Assembly: GCA_041394605.1 (NCBI GenBank)
Contig: JAWKHX010000004.1
Coordinates: 124,001 to 188,000, forward strand
DNA from: UBA668 sp041394605
GTDB lineage: Bacteria > Actinomycetota > Acidimicrobiia > Acidimicrobiales > Ilumatobacteraceae
Reading direction: 5' to 3'
DNA: 64,000 nt
Below, piece after piece: positions 26,162 to 35,385 of this stretch. The position numbers and the translations under genes are program-made. The notes beneath the pieces are model-generated. The model had not been told where the DNA came from and ran no database searches. It saw only the letters and a list, made by a program, of their open reading frames with translations. The first letter of the stretch is position 1. Each line of letters begins with the position of its first letter.

Positions 26162-26204
26162 TGTCGCGGCCCGACCTCGGAATCGCCCGGTCAGGGCCGC
26201 GACA
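26162..26204. repeat. Long intergenic hairpin-forming inverted repeat
   Basis: TGTCGCGGCCC (26162-26172) pairs perfectly with GGGCCGCGACA (26194-26204). GACC (26173-26176) and GGTC (26189-26192) extend the stem with one bulged A at 26193, giving 15 paired bases and a 12-nt loop. It lies between the divergent ligase (start 26109) and acyl-CoA dehydrogenase (start 26310) genes, so it is not a terminator for either. From 26205 to 26300 the DNA is G-rich with repeated GGTGAAGGGG-like words and no gene. Confidence 0.6.
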
Positions 26205-26309
26205 CGTTCGCCCCGCGGACGGGGGGACGAGTGGTGGGGTGGGCAGCGGTGAAGGGGGTAAGGGCGGTGAAGGGGTGAAGGGCGTGTGCGGGGGAATATG
26301 GTCGCGGGC

Positions 26310-27539
26310 ATGGACTTCGAGATGCCTGCGGAGGACGATCCGCGCCGGCTCGCCGTACGCGCCTGGCTGGCGGAACACCCCTCCCCCACGGGGAAGGAAC
26401 TGGCGGAGGCCGGGTACGTCGCGCCGCACTGGCCGGCGCCGTGGGGGCTGGACGCCGACCCGATCCACCAGCTGATCATCGACGACGAGCTCGGCCGGGC
26501 GAAGGTGCGCCGGCCGGTGAACCCGATCGGCATCGGCTGGGCGGGCCCGACCATCCTCTACGCCGGCACGCCCGAGCAGCACCGCACCTACCTTCCGGGC
26601 CTGCTGTCCGGTGAGGAGTTCTGGTGCCAGCTGTTCAGCGAGCCGATCGCCGGCAGCGACCTGGCGAACCTCGGAACCCGAGCGGTGCGCGACGGCGACG
26701 AGTTCGTGATCAACGGCCAGAAGATCTGGACCAGTGGCGCCCAGTACGCCAAGTACGGCATCCTCATCGCCCGCACCGACCCGGACGTGCCGAAGCACAA
26801 GGGCGTCAGCTACTTCGTCTGCCCGATGGACGCGCCGGGCATCGAGATCCGCCCGATCACCGAGATGACCGGCGGCCACACGTTCAACGAGGTGTTCTTC
26901 ACGGACGTCCGCATCCCGGCGGCCAACCTCGTCGGCGAGCTCAACGACGGGTGGCGCCTGGCCAAGGTGACGCTGGGCAACGAGCGGGTCTCGCTGTCCA
27001 CCGGTGGTGTCCTCTGGGGCAACGGCCCGACGGCGATGGAGATGATCGACAGCGTCCGCGACCTCGGCCCGGTCACCGACCCGCTGCTGCGCCAGCGGCT
27101 GGCCCAGGTGTACATCGAGCACGTCGTGCTGGACCTGATCCGCCTCCGCACCCTCACCGCCCAGCTGAAGGGCGAGCAGCCGGGCCCGGAGGCCAGCATC
27201 CGCAAGCTGATGGCCGACGAGCACGGCCAGCACGTGATGAACCTGGCCCGCGACCTGGTCGGCCCGGCGGCGATGCTGACGGGCGGTGACGGCACGGAGG
27301 GGTTCGTGCCGGGGACGGACACGAAGGGTCTCGGGCCGGAGAAGCCGGAGGGCGGGCTGCTGCATCCCGGCTGGTACGACGGCTTCTGCTTCAGTCAGGC
27401 CCTGACCATCGGTGGCGGCACGTTCGCCGTGCAGCGCAACATCGTCGGCGAGCTCGTGCTCGGCCTGCCCCGCGAGCCCGACGCGACCCGCGGGATGAGC
27501 TGGGCCGAGGCACAGCGGGTTCAGGGAGGACGGTCGTGA
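26310..27539 (+). CDS. Acyl-CoA dehydrogenase
   Basis: A 409-aa FAD-dependent enzyme. FSEPIAGSDLANL (about 109-121), INGQKIWTSGAQYAKYGI and the C-terminal GGGTFAVQRNIVGELVLGLPREP match the family. An insert of about 25 residues before the end (GTDTKGLGPEKPEGG) is seen in FadE-type proteins of actinobacteria. ATG 26310 is preferred over ATG 26286 and 26298 because TATGGT lies 7 nt upstream. The next gene overlaps by 4 nt (GTGA), so the two products may act in sequence or as a heteromer. Confidence 0.92.
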   Translation: MDFEMPAEDDPRRLAVRAWLAEHPSPTGKELAEAGYVAPHWPAPWGLDADPIHQLIIDDELGRAKVRRPVNPIGIGWAGPTILYAGTPEQHRTYLPGLLSGEEFWCQLFSEPIAGSDLANLGTRAVRDGDEFVINGQKIWTSGAQYAKYGILIARTDPDVPKHKGVSYFVCPMDAPGIEIRPITEMTGGHTFNEVFFTDVRIPAANLVGELNDGWRLAKVTLGNERVSLSTGGVLWGNGPTAMEMIDSVRDLGPVTDPLLRQRLAQVYIEHVVLDLIRLRTLTAQLKGEQPGPEASIRKLMADEHGQHVMNLARDLVGPAAMLTGGDGTEGFVPGTDTKGLGPEKPEGGLLHPGWYDGFCFSQALTIGGGTFAVQRNIVGELVLGLPREPDATRGMSWAEAQRVQGGRS

Positions 27540-28660
27540 GCAACTCCCAACTGCTGGCCCGGGCCCGCGCCGTCGGTGAGGTCGCGCAGGCCCACTCGGC
27601 CGAGGGTGAGTCGCTGCGCCGGCTGCCCGCCCCGGTGGTGGCGGCGCTGCGTGACGCCGAACTGCTGCGCATGGGGGTGCCCGCTGCGTACCGCGGGCCC
27701 GAGGTGGACCCCGTCACGATGCTGGCCTGCATGGAGGACGTCGCTCGCGCCGACGGCGCCGCCGGCTGGTGCACCATGATCGCCACCACCACGTCGTCGC
27801 TGTCGATGTTCCTCCCGCCGGAATGGGCCGGGCCGATCTTCTCCGACCCGGCCGTGATCACCGGCGGCGTGTTCGCTCCGAACGGCCGGGCCACCGACGA
27901 AGGCGACCACTGGCGTGTCGACGGTCGGTGGATGTGGGGCAGCGGCACCCAGCACTGCCAGTGGATCGTCGGCGGGGCGATGGCCGACGACGGCAGCCAG
28001 CACGTCATGTTCTTCCCGGCCGAGGACGTGACCTTCCACGACACCTGGCACACCCACGGCCTGCGCGGCACCGGCTCGCTGGACTTCAGCGTGGAGGGCG
28101 CCAAGGTTCCGAAGGGCCGCAGCGTCATCCCCGCCAGCGGGGCCCGCTACGTGGACTCGCCGCTGGCGGCGTTCCCCAACTTCACCCTCCTGGCCATCGG
28201 CGTCGCCGCGGTCACGCTGGGCATCGGCCGCCGGGCGATCGACGAGATCCTTGCGCTCGGGGTGGACAAACGGCCCCAGTTCAGCCAGCGCACCATCGCC
28301 CAGATGGGCACCAACCAGAGCGACCTCGCCCGGGCCGAGGCCCGCCTGTCGGCCGCCCGCGCCTACCTGTTCGACGAGGTCGGCCAGGCGTGGCAGGCGG
28401 TGCTGGCCGGCCAGCATGTGGACGTGGATCGCCGGGCGCGCATGCGCCTGGCGGGCGCGCACGCCGCGGAGACGGCGGCAGCGGTGGTGGACACCGCCTA
28501 CACGATGGCCGGCGGCACGTCGGTGTTCGAGGCCAGCGCGCTGCAGCGCTGCCTGCGTGACGTGCACGTGGCTACGCAGCACATCATGGTGGCGCCGCGC
28601 CTGTACGAAACGATGGGCAAGCACCTGTTCGGCCTGCCCATCGAATCGTCGATGATCTAG
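27536..28660 (+). CDS. Acyl-CoA dehydrogenase/HsaA-type flavin monooxygenase-like protein
   Basis: 374 aa with the acyl-CoA dehydrogenase fold, but of the class-D flavin monooxygenase type (HsaA, HpaH-like, C-terminal 'Acyl-CoA_dh_2' half). The N-terminus LRRLPAPVVAALRDAELLRM with FVPxxYGG-like MGVPAAYRGPEV, the middle GVFAPNGRATDEGDHWRVDGRW and the helical C-terminus (LARAEARLSAARAYLFDEV; AGGTSVFEASALQRCLRDVHVATQH) fit. Such enzymes hydroxylate aromatic rings or desaturate unusual acyl-CoAs. Coupled to the upstream acyl-CoA dehydrogenase by a GTGA overlap. Confidence 0.85.
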   Translation: MSNSQLLARARAVGEVAQAHSAEGESLRRLPAPVVAALRDAELLRMGVPAAYRGPEVDPVTMLACMEDVARADGAAGWCTMIATTTSSLSMFLPPEWAGPIFSDPAVITGGVFAPNGRATDEGDHWRVDGRWMWGSGTQHCQWIVGGAMADDGSQHVMFFPAEDVTFHDTWHTHGLRGTGSLDFSVEGAKVPKGRSVIPASGARYVDSPLAAFPNFTLLAIGVAAVTLGIGRRAIDEILALGVDKRPQFSQRTIAQMGTNQSDLARAEARLSAARAYLFDEVGQAWQAVLAGQHVDVDRRARMRLAGAHAAETAAAVVDTAYTMAGGTSVFEASALQRCLRDVHVATQHIMVAPRLYETMGKHLFGLPIESSMI

Positions 28661-28663
28661 CGC

Positions 28664-29257
28664 TCAGGAGCGCAGTTCGCGGCGGAACCGCCCGCCCATC
28701 CGGGTGAGCAGCACGGCGACGCCCACCAGCACCAGGCCGCACATGCTGATCAGCAGCGGCACGCGACCCTCACCGGGGAAGAAGTGCTGGATGGCCCACG
28801 GCACGTTCACCAGCAGGCCGATGCAGCCGAACAACGACATCAGCACGTAGCCGGGGGTGGTGCCCACGGCCAGCAGGGCGACCGCGGTGATCAGCCCGAG
28901 CGTCGTGGCCACGGCCACCGACTGGGCGCCGGTGATGGCCGCGCCCGCCACCAGTGCGACACCACCGAACACCTGCAGCAGCACCGGCGTGCGCGAGCGG
29001 CCGAGCATCACGGGGGTCATCAGCAGCAGGGTGCCACCGAGCCAGATGGTGCCGCCCGTCAGCACACCCGCACGATCGGCGAAGTGGACGATCGTCGCCG
29101 GGGCCACCTGCAGGAAGCCGAACCCGCCGACGACCATCAGCAGCACGCGCTCGAAGCGAGGCAGCATGGAGGCGTTGCCGACGCCGATGGCGAGCACGCC
29201 GAGAGCCGTCATCGACGCCAGCAGCAGGCCTGGCCCGGTCCGGTCGTTGGACACCAT
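28664..29257 (-). CDS. Multispanning membrane protein, unknown function
   Basis: 197 aa, almost entirely hydrophobic, about six predicted helices (for example LLLASMTALGVLAIGVGNAS, TIWLGGTLLLMTPVMLG, LISMCGLVLVGVAVLLT), ending in a basic RFRRELRS. No motif recognised. Its ATG overlaps the TGA of the upstream membrane-protein gene by one base (TGATG), so translation is coupled. Together the two may form the N- and C-terminal halves of what is a single DUF2157-type membrane protein elsewhere; this is inference. Confidence 0.65.
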   Translation of the reverse strand: MVSNDRTGPGLLLASMTALGVLAIGVGNASMLPRFERVLLMVVGGFGFLQVAPATIVHFADRAGVLTGGTIWLGGTLLLMTPVMLGRSRTPVLLQVFGGVALVAGAAITGAQSVAVATTLGLITAVALLAVGTTPGYVLMSLFGCIGLLVNVPWAIQHFFPGEGRVPLLISMCGLVLVGVAVLLTRMGGRFRRELRS

Positions 29258-29991
29258 CAGCCGGCGGCGATTGCGCCCACGCTGCCCGTGACGGTGAGGA
29301 CCCACGGATCGGTGGTGATCCGTCGCAGGCCGACGGTGGCCACCAGCAGCGACACGACCCAGAGGGTGGCACCGCTGACGGTGGACGAGGCGATCAAGCT
29401 CATACCCACACCGGTGCCCACCAGCGCGCCTGCCGCCATCGTGCCTTCCTGCACCGGCAGGTGCCGGCCGAACCACAGTGCACCGCTCAGGGCAGTGACG
29501 AGGACGGCGCCTCCGAGGACCACGGAACGGGAGTCAGTGGCGTCCAGCACGTCATGGGTGAACGTGCCACCCAGGACGGCGGCGATGGCCGTGGCCACGG
29601 CCCAGGCGAAGTTCCGCAGGCGGAGCAGTGCCGGGTCGGCATGCTCACGCACGAACCCACCCGCCACGACCAGCAGGGTGGCGGCGACGCCGGTGACCAG
29701 CAGGCGGGTGCCTTCGCCCATGTGCATCCAGCGGCGCCCGACCATCACCGCGATGCCGGCGATGCCCAGCGTGCCGCCCAGATACCCGAGCGCCTCGGCC
29801 ACCACAGGGACCCGGCGCCGGGGGCGGTCACCCGCGACATCGGCCGGCACCGCCACGGCAGCCAGTGCCTCCTCCAGGCGGTGCTGCTCGAAGTCGTGGA
29901 TCGCGTCTGCTTCGCCACGCACGATCAGCCCGGCGTCCACCCACCGGTCCAGGTCGCGGTCGAGCACCGGCGGCAGTGTCGGTGTACGCAT
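29257..29991 (-). CDS. DUF2157-like membrane protein
   Basis: 244 aa. The N-terminal 60 residues are soluble (VLDRDLDRWVDAGLIVRGEADAI), like the short cytoplasmic helix-turn region that opens DUF2157 proteins. About six helices follow, from EALGYLGGTLGIAGIAVMVG to LWVVSLLVATVGL. The start at ATG 29991 is fixed by GAGAGGAGGG 8 nt upstream, unlike the leaderless genes nearby. It is divergent from the crotonase gene and coupled to the next membrane-protein gene. Confidence 0.68.
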   Translation of the reverse strand: MRTPTLPPVLDRDLDRWVDAGLIVRGEADAIHDFEQHRLEEALAAVAVPADVAGDRPRRRVPVVAEALGYLGGTLGIAGIAVMVGRRWMHMGEGTRLLVTGVAATLLVVAGGFVREHADPALLRLRNFAWAVATAIAAVLGGTFTHDVLDATDSRSVVLGGAVLVTALSGALWFGRHLPVQEGTMAAGALVGTGVGMSLIASSTVSGATLWVVSLLVATVGLRRITTDPWVLTVTGSVGAIAAG

Positions 29992-30089
29992 GATCGCGCC
30001 CTCCTCTCGGAGTGTCTCCCACGCGCAGCGTCCCCCCGCTGCGGCGGCCGGGCCAGGGTCGATGGTCACACCCGGCTACCGTCGGCGCC

Positions 30090-30869
30090 GTGCAGGCCAT
30101 TTCCCTCCACCACGACGGCGACGTCCTGGTCGCCACGGTGCACCACCCCACGTCGCCGCTCAACGCGGTCGACGAACTGTTGCACGACGAGTTCTCCGAG
30201 TTGTTCAACCGCCTCCGCCGGGACCCCGGTGGCCGGGCGGTGGTGCTGACGGGCGAGGGCCGGGCCTTCAGCGCCGGCGGCGACTTCGACTGGTTCCCCC
30301 AACTGCGCGACCCGGCGGCGCTGCCCGGGCTGCACCGGGCGGCCAAGCAGATGATCTGGGACCTGCTGGACATCGACGTGCCGGTGGTCTGCGGGTTGAA
30401 CGGTGCCGCGGCGGGGCTGGGGGCGTCGATCGCGCTGCTGTGCGATGTCGTGGTGATGAGCGAGAGGGCGGTCGTGGTCGACCCGCACGTGAACGTCGGC
30501 CTGGTGGCAGGGGACGGCGGCGCGGCGGTCTGGCCGTTGCTGCTCGGCCCGCTCGCCGCCAAGCGCCACCTGCTGCTGGGCGAACCGCTCACGGCAGCGG
30601 ACGCGCTGCGGCTGGGCGTCGCCGCCGAGGTCTGCCCGCCGGCCGACGTGGGGGAGCGGGCCATGGCCTGGGCCCGCCGCCTCGCCGCCCAACCGCCGCT
30701 CGCCGTGCGCGGCACCAAGCAGGCGGTGAACGCCCAACTCAAGCAAGCGCTGCTGACCAGCTTCGACGTGTCCACGGCGCTGGAGATGCCGTGCTTCCTG
30801 TCGCGCGATCACGCCGAGGCGATCGACGCCATCCGCGAGAAGCGCACGCCGACCTTCGAGGGGAGATGA
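30090..30869 (+). CDS. Enoyl-CoA hydratase/isomerase family protein (crotonase)
   Basis: 259 aa. Oxyanion-hole segments GRAFSAGGDFDWF (about 54-66) and LNGAAAGLGASIALLCD (about 104-120) are clear. The positions of the two hydratase glutamates read HVNVGLVAGDGG, with no Glu, so classic hydratase activity is doubtful and another crotonase reaction (isomerase, hydrolase, decarboxylase) is possible. The start is GTG 30090 with TACCGT 7 nt upstream. The nitroreductase gene follows after 1 bp. Confidence 0.88.
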   Translation: MQAISLHHDGDVLVATVHHPTSPLNAVDELLHDEFSELFNRLRRDPGGRAVVLTGEGRAFSAGGDFDWFPQLRDPAALPGLHRAAKQMIWDLLDIDVPVVCGLNGAAAGLGASIALLCDVVVMSERAVVVDPHVNVGLVAGDGGAAVWPLLLGPLAAKRHLLLGEPLTAADALRLGVAAEVCPPADVGERAMAWARRLAAQPPLAVRGTKQAVNAQLKQALLTSFDVSTALEMPCFLSRDHAEAIDAIREKRTPTFEGR

Positions 30870-30870
30870 G

Positions 30871-31536
30871 ATGAACCCGGTGATCGACGCGATCATGACC
30901 ACGCGGGCGATGCGCCGCTTCAGTTCGGAGCCGGTCGCTGACGCCGACATCGAGGCCTGCCTGCAGGCTGCTCAGCAGGCGCCCAGCGGCGGCAACGTGC
31001 AGCCGCAGCAGTACGTGGTGGTCACCGACCCGGACCTGCGCGCCAAGGTGGGCGAGCTGTACCGGCTGGCGTACGACCGCTACGAGCGTTCGCTGCCGGA
31101 GCCCGGTGACATGCCCGACGAACGGGCTGCCGCCTCGTGGCGGCGCAACCGAGACGCCAGCCGCCATCTGGCCGACCATCTGGGCGACGTGCCGGTGCTG
31201 GTGCTGTTCCTGCAGCCGATCGTGCCCTGGGGCGGCGAGGACGAGGACGGCCCGCTGGACATCGGCCGCCTGGACGCCAGCGTGTATCCGGCGGTGCAGA
31301 ACTTCTGCCTGGCGGCCCGGTCGCTGGGGCTGGGCACGGCGCTCACCACGGTCATCCGGATCCGTACCGACGAGGTGTTCGAACTGCTCGGCGTGCCATC
31401 GCGGTCCGACGGCCGGCGCCGCTTCGAGATCGCCGCGCTCGTGCCGCTGGGCCATCCCACCGGAGCATTCGGGGTGGCGCCGCGCAAGCCCGCCGCAACG
31501 GTGACCCATTGGAACGGCTGGGGCGCCAGTCGCTAG
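30871..31536 (+). CDS. Nitroreductase-family flavoprotein
   Basis: 221 aa, FMN-dependent nitroreductase fold. The N-terminal TTRAMRRFSSEPV carries the FMN phosphate-binding arginines, QQAPSGGNVQPQQYVVV is the second FMN segment and ARSLGLGTALTT (about 152-163) is the conserved glycine-rich motif. It probably reduces nitro or enone groups with NAD(P)H. One base separates it from the crotonase gene, so they are cotranscribed and may act on the same acyl-CoA or xenobiotic pathway. Confidence 0.9.
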   Translation: MNPVIDAIMTTRAMRRFSSEPVADADIEACLQAAQQAPSGGNVQPQQYVVVTDPDLRAKVGELYRLAYDRYERSLPEPGDMPDERAAASWRRNRDASRHLADHLGDVPVLVLFLQPIVPWGGEDEDGPLDIGRLDASVYPAVQNFCLAARSLGLGTALTTVIRIRTDEVFELLGVPSRSDGRRRFEIAALVPLGHPTGAFGVAPRKPAATVTHWNGWGASR

Positions 31537-31597
31537 CAAGCCGCACGTCAGTCCGCAGCGTGCGTCGGCGCCGGGCGCGCTGTGGTAAGTCCGCGGC

Positions 31598-32806
31598 ATG
31601 ACTGTTGCTGAGGAGCGTCTCACCGTCGATCTGCTGGACCCCGCGTTCTACCAGGACGGCGAGCGCATGCACGCCGCCTTCACGTGGATGCGGGCCAACG
31701 AGCCCGTCTACCGCGACCACCGCAACGGGTTGTGGGGCATCACCCGCAACGCCGACGTGCGCGAGGTGGAGCGCCGCAGCACGGTGTTCTGCAGCGGGCA
31801 GGGGTACCGGGCCATCTGGTCGCCGGAGGAGATCAACATGATCGCCCAGGACGACCCCCGCCACCGTCAGCAGCGGCTGCTGGTGCAGGGCGACCTCACG
31901 GGTGCGGCGGTGGCCGAGCGCAAGCCGGAGATCGAGGCGCTGGTCGCTGAGTTGGTGGACGGGTTGGTGGACGGCGTCCTGGCGGCCGGTGAGGCGGAGT
32001 TCGTGGACGCGTTCTCCGGCCAGTTGCCGGCACGGCTCACTTGTCGCCTTCTGGGCTTCCCCGAGACGATGTGGCGTGAGGTGAAGAGTTGGAGCGAGCG
32101 GCTGATGCGCACGGACATGCGCGAGCGCGACGGCCAGGTCTTCCGCGACTTCTTCGACGCCAACATGGAGTTCGTCACGGCGCTGATGCCGATCGCCCAG
32201 GAGCGCAAGGGCTGCCCGGCGCACGACTTCATCAGCACGTGGGTGAACGCCGAGATCGACGGCGAGCCGCTGCCGCCCAGCACGATCGTGCACGAGGTGG
32301 GCCTGTTCATCGCCGGCGGGGCCGAGACCACCCGTACCGCGCTCACGCACGGCCTGCGGGCGTTCGCCGATCACCCCGACCAGTGGGAGGCCATGGCCGC
32401 CGACCCGTCGCTGGTCCCGACCGCGGTGGAGGAAGTGCTGCGGTGGGTGACCCCGCTGAACAACATGTTCCGCCGGGCGCTGGCCGACGACGAGGTGGGC
32501 GGGCAGCAGATCCGCCGCGGCGACCGGATCATCATGCTGTACCCGTCGGCCAACCGCGACGAGGCCGTGTTCGATCAGCCGTTCGCGTTCGACATCACCC
32601 GCAACCCCAACCCGCACCTGGCCTTCGGCTTCGGCACCCACCTGTGCGTGGGCACCAATGTGGCCCGCGCCACGCTGGCCGCGGCGTTCACGGCGCTCTC
32701 GCAGCGGCTCACCAACCTGCGTCCGGTGACCGAGCCGGACGTGGAGCCGAACATCTTCGCCCGCGCGGTGCGCAGCTTCCGCGTGGCCTACGACGTCAGA
32801 GGTTGA
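31598..32806 (+). CDS. Cytochrome P450
   Basis: 402 aa, soluble bacterial class I P450. The I-helix AGGAETTR (about 232-239), the K-helix EEVLRW (ExxR) and the heme loop FGFGTHLCVG with the thiolate Cys at about 351 are intact. ANRDEAVFDQPFAFDITRNPNPHLAFG precedes it, as in CYP125/CYP142/CYP123-like actinobacterial enzymes. Redox partners are not encoded nearby. TAAGTC, 6 nt upstream, is a weaker -10 candidate. The 3' end overlaps the convergent gene by 11 bp. Confidence 0.95.
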   Translation: MTVAEERLTVDLLDPAFYQDGERMHAAFTWMRANEPVYRDHRNGLWGITRNADVREVERRSTVFCSGQGYRAIWSPEEINMIAQDDPRHRQQRLLVQGDLTGAAVAERKPEIEALVAELVDGLVDGVLAAGEAEFVDAFSGQLPARLTCRLLGFPETMWREVKSWSERLMRTDMRERDGQVFRDFFDANMEFVTALMPIAQERKGCPAHDFISTWVNAEIDGEPLPPSTIVHEVGLFIAGGAETTRTALTHGLRAFADHPDQWEAMAADPSLVPTAVEEVLRWVTPLNNMFRRALADDEVGGQQIRRGDRIIMLYPSANRDEAVFDQPFAFDITRNPNPHLAFGFGTHLCVGTNVARATLAAAFTALSQRLTNLRPVTEPDVEPNIFARAVRSFRVAYDVRG

Positions 32807-33644
32807 AGCCGAGCCGGCTGGGCTCGATGTTGCACTGCGCCAGGCCGCGGCCGATGGCGCGCCCGAGGTCGAACAACTGGCCTGCCGTGGGTGCGGCGGT
32901 GAACTGCAGTTGCACGATGGCCTCCAGGCCCAGTTCGTCGAAGATCGTGCGGGCGAAGCAGGCGGCTTCGGTGTCGGTGAGTGCCGGGTCGGCCTTGGCG
33001 CCCAGCGACTGACCGAGCTGGGTGGCCTGGGCGTCGGTGAGCTCCACCTCCACGGTGAGGTCGGGCACCACGTCCAGCTGGGTCTGGAGGTCCTCCACCT
33101 GGCTGGTGAGGTCGCCCACCTGACCCGTGAGATCGCCGATCTGGGCATTGGCGTCGGCGAGATCGGCGGAGGCGGTGTCCAGGGAGTCCTTGGTGGTGTC
33201 CAGCTCGGAGGCCGTGCTGTCCAGCCGTTCGGTGAGCGTGTCGCGCTCCTTGGTGAGGTCGTCGGCATCGCCGGACTTGCCGACCCAGAGGACCGCGAAC
33301 GCGATGGCGGCGACGCCGAGGACGGCGGCGAGGATCCACGGCAGTGCCCGGCCCTTCGGCTTCGGGGCCGCCTGCTGCGGCGTCATCGGCGTGGTGGGTG
33401 TGATGGCCGGTGCCGGCTCGAAGGAAGGCTGCACCACGGGCTGCTGCAACGTGGGCGTCAAACTCGGCTCCGTGGCCGGCGGCTCTGCCATCGGTGCGGC
33501 GGCCATGACCAGTGGCTCCGTTGGGAGCGGCTCGGCCGCGGGCGGCTCCATCGCCGGCGGCGGGGTGAACGCGGGCGGCGGGACCTCTGCAGCCCCTGCC
33601 GCCGGGTCGGGCTGGGGAACGGTCGGGTCATGAGTGTCGGCCAT
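32796..33644 (-). CDS. Single-pass membrane protein with Pro-rich N-terminus and coiled coil
   Basis: 282 aa. Residues 1-118 are disordered and Pro-rich (PPPAFTPPPAMEPP). One transmembrane helix ALPWILAAVLGVAAIAFAVLWV lies at about 124-143 (quoted as ALPWILAAVLGVAAIAF). A long coiled coil follows (LTKERDTLTERLDSTASELD and a repeated DLTGQVGDLTSQVEDLQTQL). A small globular C-terminal domain with two Cys (AACFARTIF, AQCNIEPS) ends it. The topology is therefore cytoplasmic tail, helix, extracytoplasmic coiled coil. ATG 33644 has TACGGT 7 nt upstream. No homologous function known to me. Confidence 0.68.
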   Translation of the reverse strand: MADTHDPTVPQPDPAAGAAEVPPPAFTPPPAMEPPAAEPLPTEPLVMAAAPMAEPPATEPSLTPTLQQPVVQPSFEPAPAITPTTPMTPQQAAPKPKGRALPWILAAVLGVAAIAFAVLWVGKSGDADDLTKERDTLTERLDSTASELDTTKDSLDTASADLADANAQIGDLTGQVGDLTSQVEDLQTQLDVVPDLTVEVELTDAQATQLGQSLGAKADPALTDTEAACFARTIFDELGLEAIVQLQFTAAPTAGQLFDLGRAIGRGLAQCNIEPSRLGFNL

Positions 33645-33750
33645 GACACGCACCGTAACCGGAACTCGATGACCCCTACGGCTTCTTCGGCACTCCTGCA
33701 TCCGTGCTCCACCGCAGCACCGAGAGGTGAAGGCGTCCTAACATGCCGCC

Positions 33751-35300
33751 ATGGGGACCATCGACACCGTCAGCGACATCATCCGCGTCCACGGGATTGA
33801 ACAACCGGACCGAGTGGCGCTCGTGCAGGGCGACCGCCGTCAGACCTGGGGCGAGTTGTACGGGCGGGCCTGCCAGGTGGCCAACCTGCTGGCCGCCGCC
33901 GGCGTGGGCGCGGAGGATCGGGTGGCGTTCCTGGACAAGAACGGCATCGAGCACTTCGAGGTGTTCTTCGGGGCGGCGCTGCTGAACGCCGTGTCCGTGG
34001 ACGTCAACTGGCGGCTCGCGGCGCCGGAGGTGGAGTACATCGTCAACGATGCCGAAGCCAAGGTGTTCGTGGTCGGGCCGGACTTCGTGCCCGTGCTGGA
34101 GGCCATCCGTCCCAACCTGCTGCCGGGCATGAAGGTGCTGGTGATCGGGCAGGACTACGACAGCGAGGTCGCCGCCCAGCCGTCCGCCGACCCGGGCGTG
34201 CGCCAGACCGCCGACGATGTGGCGTTCCAGCTGTATTCCAGCGGCACTACCGGCCGGCCGAAGGGTGTGATGCTCACCAATTCGAACTTCTTCGGCCTGC
34301 TGCCGCTGGCCAAGGACATGTGGGAGCTCACGCCGGACTCCGTGAACCTCATCGCCATGCCGCTGTTCCACATCGGTGGCGGCGGGTGGGCGATCGCCGG
34401 CATGTACGAGGGCGCCACCAGTGTCATCCTGCGCGAGCTGGATCCCTCCGCGCTCGTCCACCTGTTCAGCGACGAGCACATCACCCATGCCTTCCTGGTG
34501 CCGGCCGTGCTGCAGTTCATGCTGATGGTGCCCGGCGCAGAGACCGCGGACTACTCCAGCCTGCGCGTGTTCGTGTACGGCGCCTCGCCGATCAGCGAGG
34601 ACGTGCTGGCCCGCAGTGTGCAGTTGTTCGGCTGCAAGTTCTGGCAGGCGTACGGCCTCACCGAGACCACCGGCGCGGTGGTGAACCTGCCGCCGGAGGA
34701 CCACGACCCGTCCGGCCCGAACCGTCACCGCCTGCGCTCCTGTGGCCTGCCCGGCCCGGGTACGGAAGTGAAGATCGTCGACCCGGACACGGGGCGCCAG
34801 TGCGAGCAGGGTGAGGTGGGCGAGATCCTCATCCGCGGCCCGCAGGTGATGAAGGGCTACTGGAAGATGCCGGAGGAGACCGCCAAGTCGATCGACGGCG
34901 ACGGCTGGTTCCGCAGCGGTGACGCCGGCTATCTGGATGGCGACGGCTACCTCTACATCCACGACCGGGTGAAGGACATGATCGTGTCGGGCGGCGAGAA
35001 CGTGTACCCGGCCGAGGTGGAGAACGTGCTGATGGGCCACCCGGCCATCGCCGACGTGGCGGTCATCGGTGTGCCCCACGAGAAGTGGGGCGAGACCGCC
35101 AAGGCCATCGTGGTGCGCAAGCCCGGCGTCGAGGTGGCCGAGCAGGACATCATCGACTACGCCCGCGAGCGCCTGGCCCGCTTCAAGTGCCCCACCAGCG
35201 TGGACTGGGCCGACATGCTGCCCCGCAACCCCAGCGGCAAGATCCTGAAGAAGGATCTGCGTGCCCCTTCTGGGAGGGCAAGGAGCGCATGGTCAACTAA
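33751..35300 (+). CDS. Acyl-CoA synthetase, with a frameshift near its 3' end
   Basis: ANL-family ligase of about 515 aa, complete apart from a frameshift. It has YSSGTTGRPKGVML (about 163-176), YGLTETTGA, SGGENVYPAEVEN and the catalytic lysine PSGKILKK. In the current frame the protein then reads LRAPSGRARSAWSTN and runs on for 220 bases into the next gene. The other frame gives PFWEGKERMVN and TAA at 35300, the usual end of FadD-type ligases. One C appears to be missing from CCCC at 35264-35267. ATG 33751 has TAACAT 6 nt upstream. Only the last 11 or so residues are affected. Confidence 0.9.
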
Positions 35301-35385
35301 CGGGACCGCCCGGTCCGGCGTCGATCATCCCGATGATCTCGGCGGTCGAGCGGACATCGCCGAAGCTGCGACTACGGTCCGGCGC

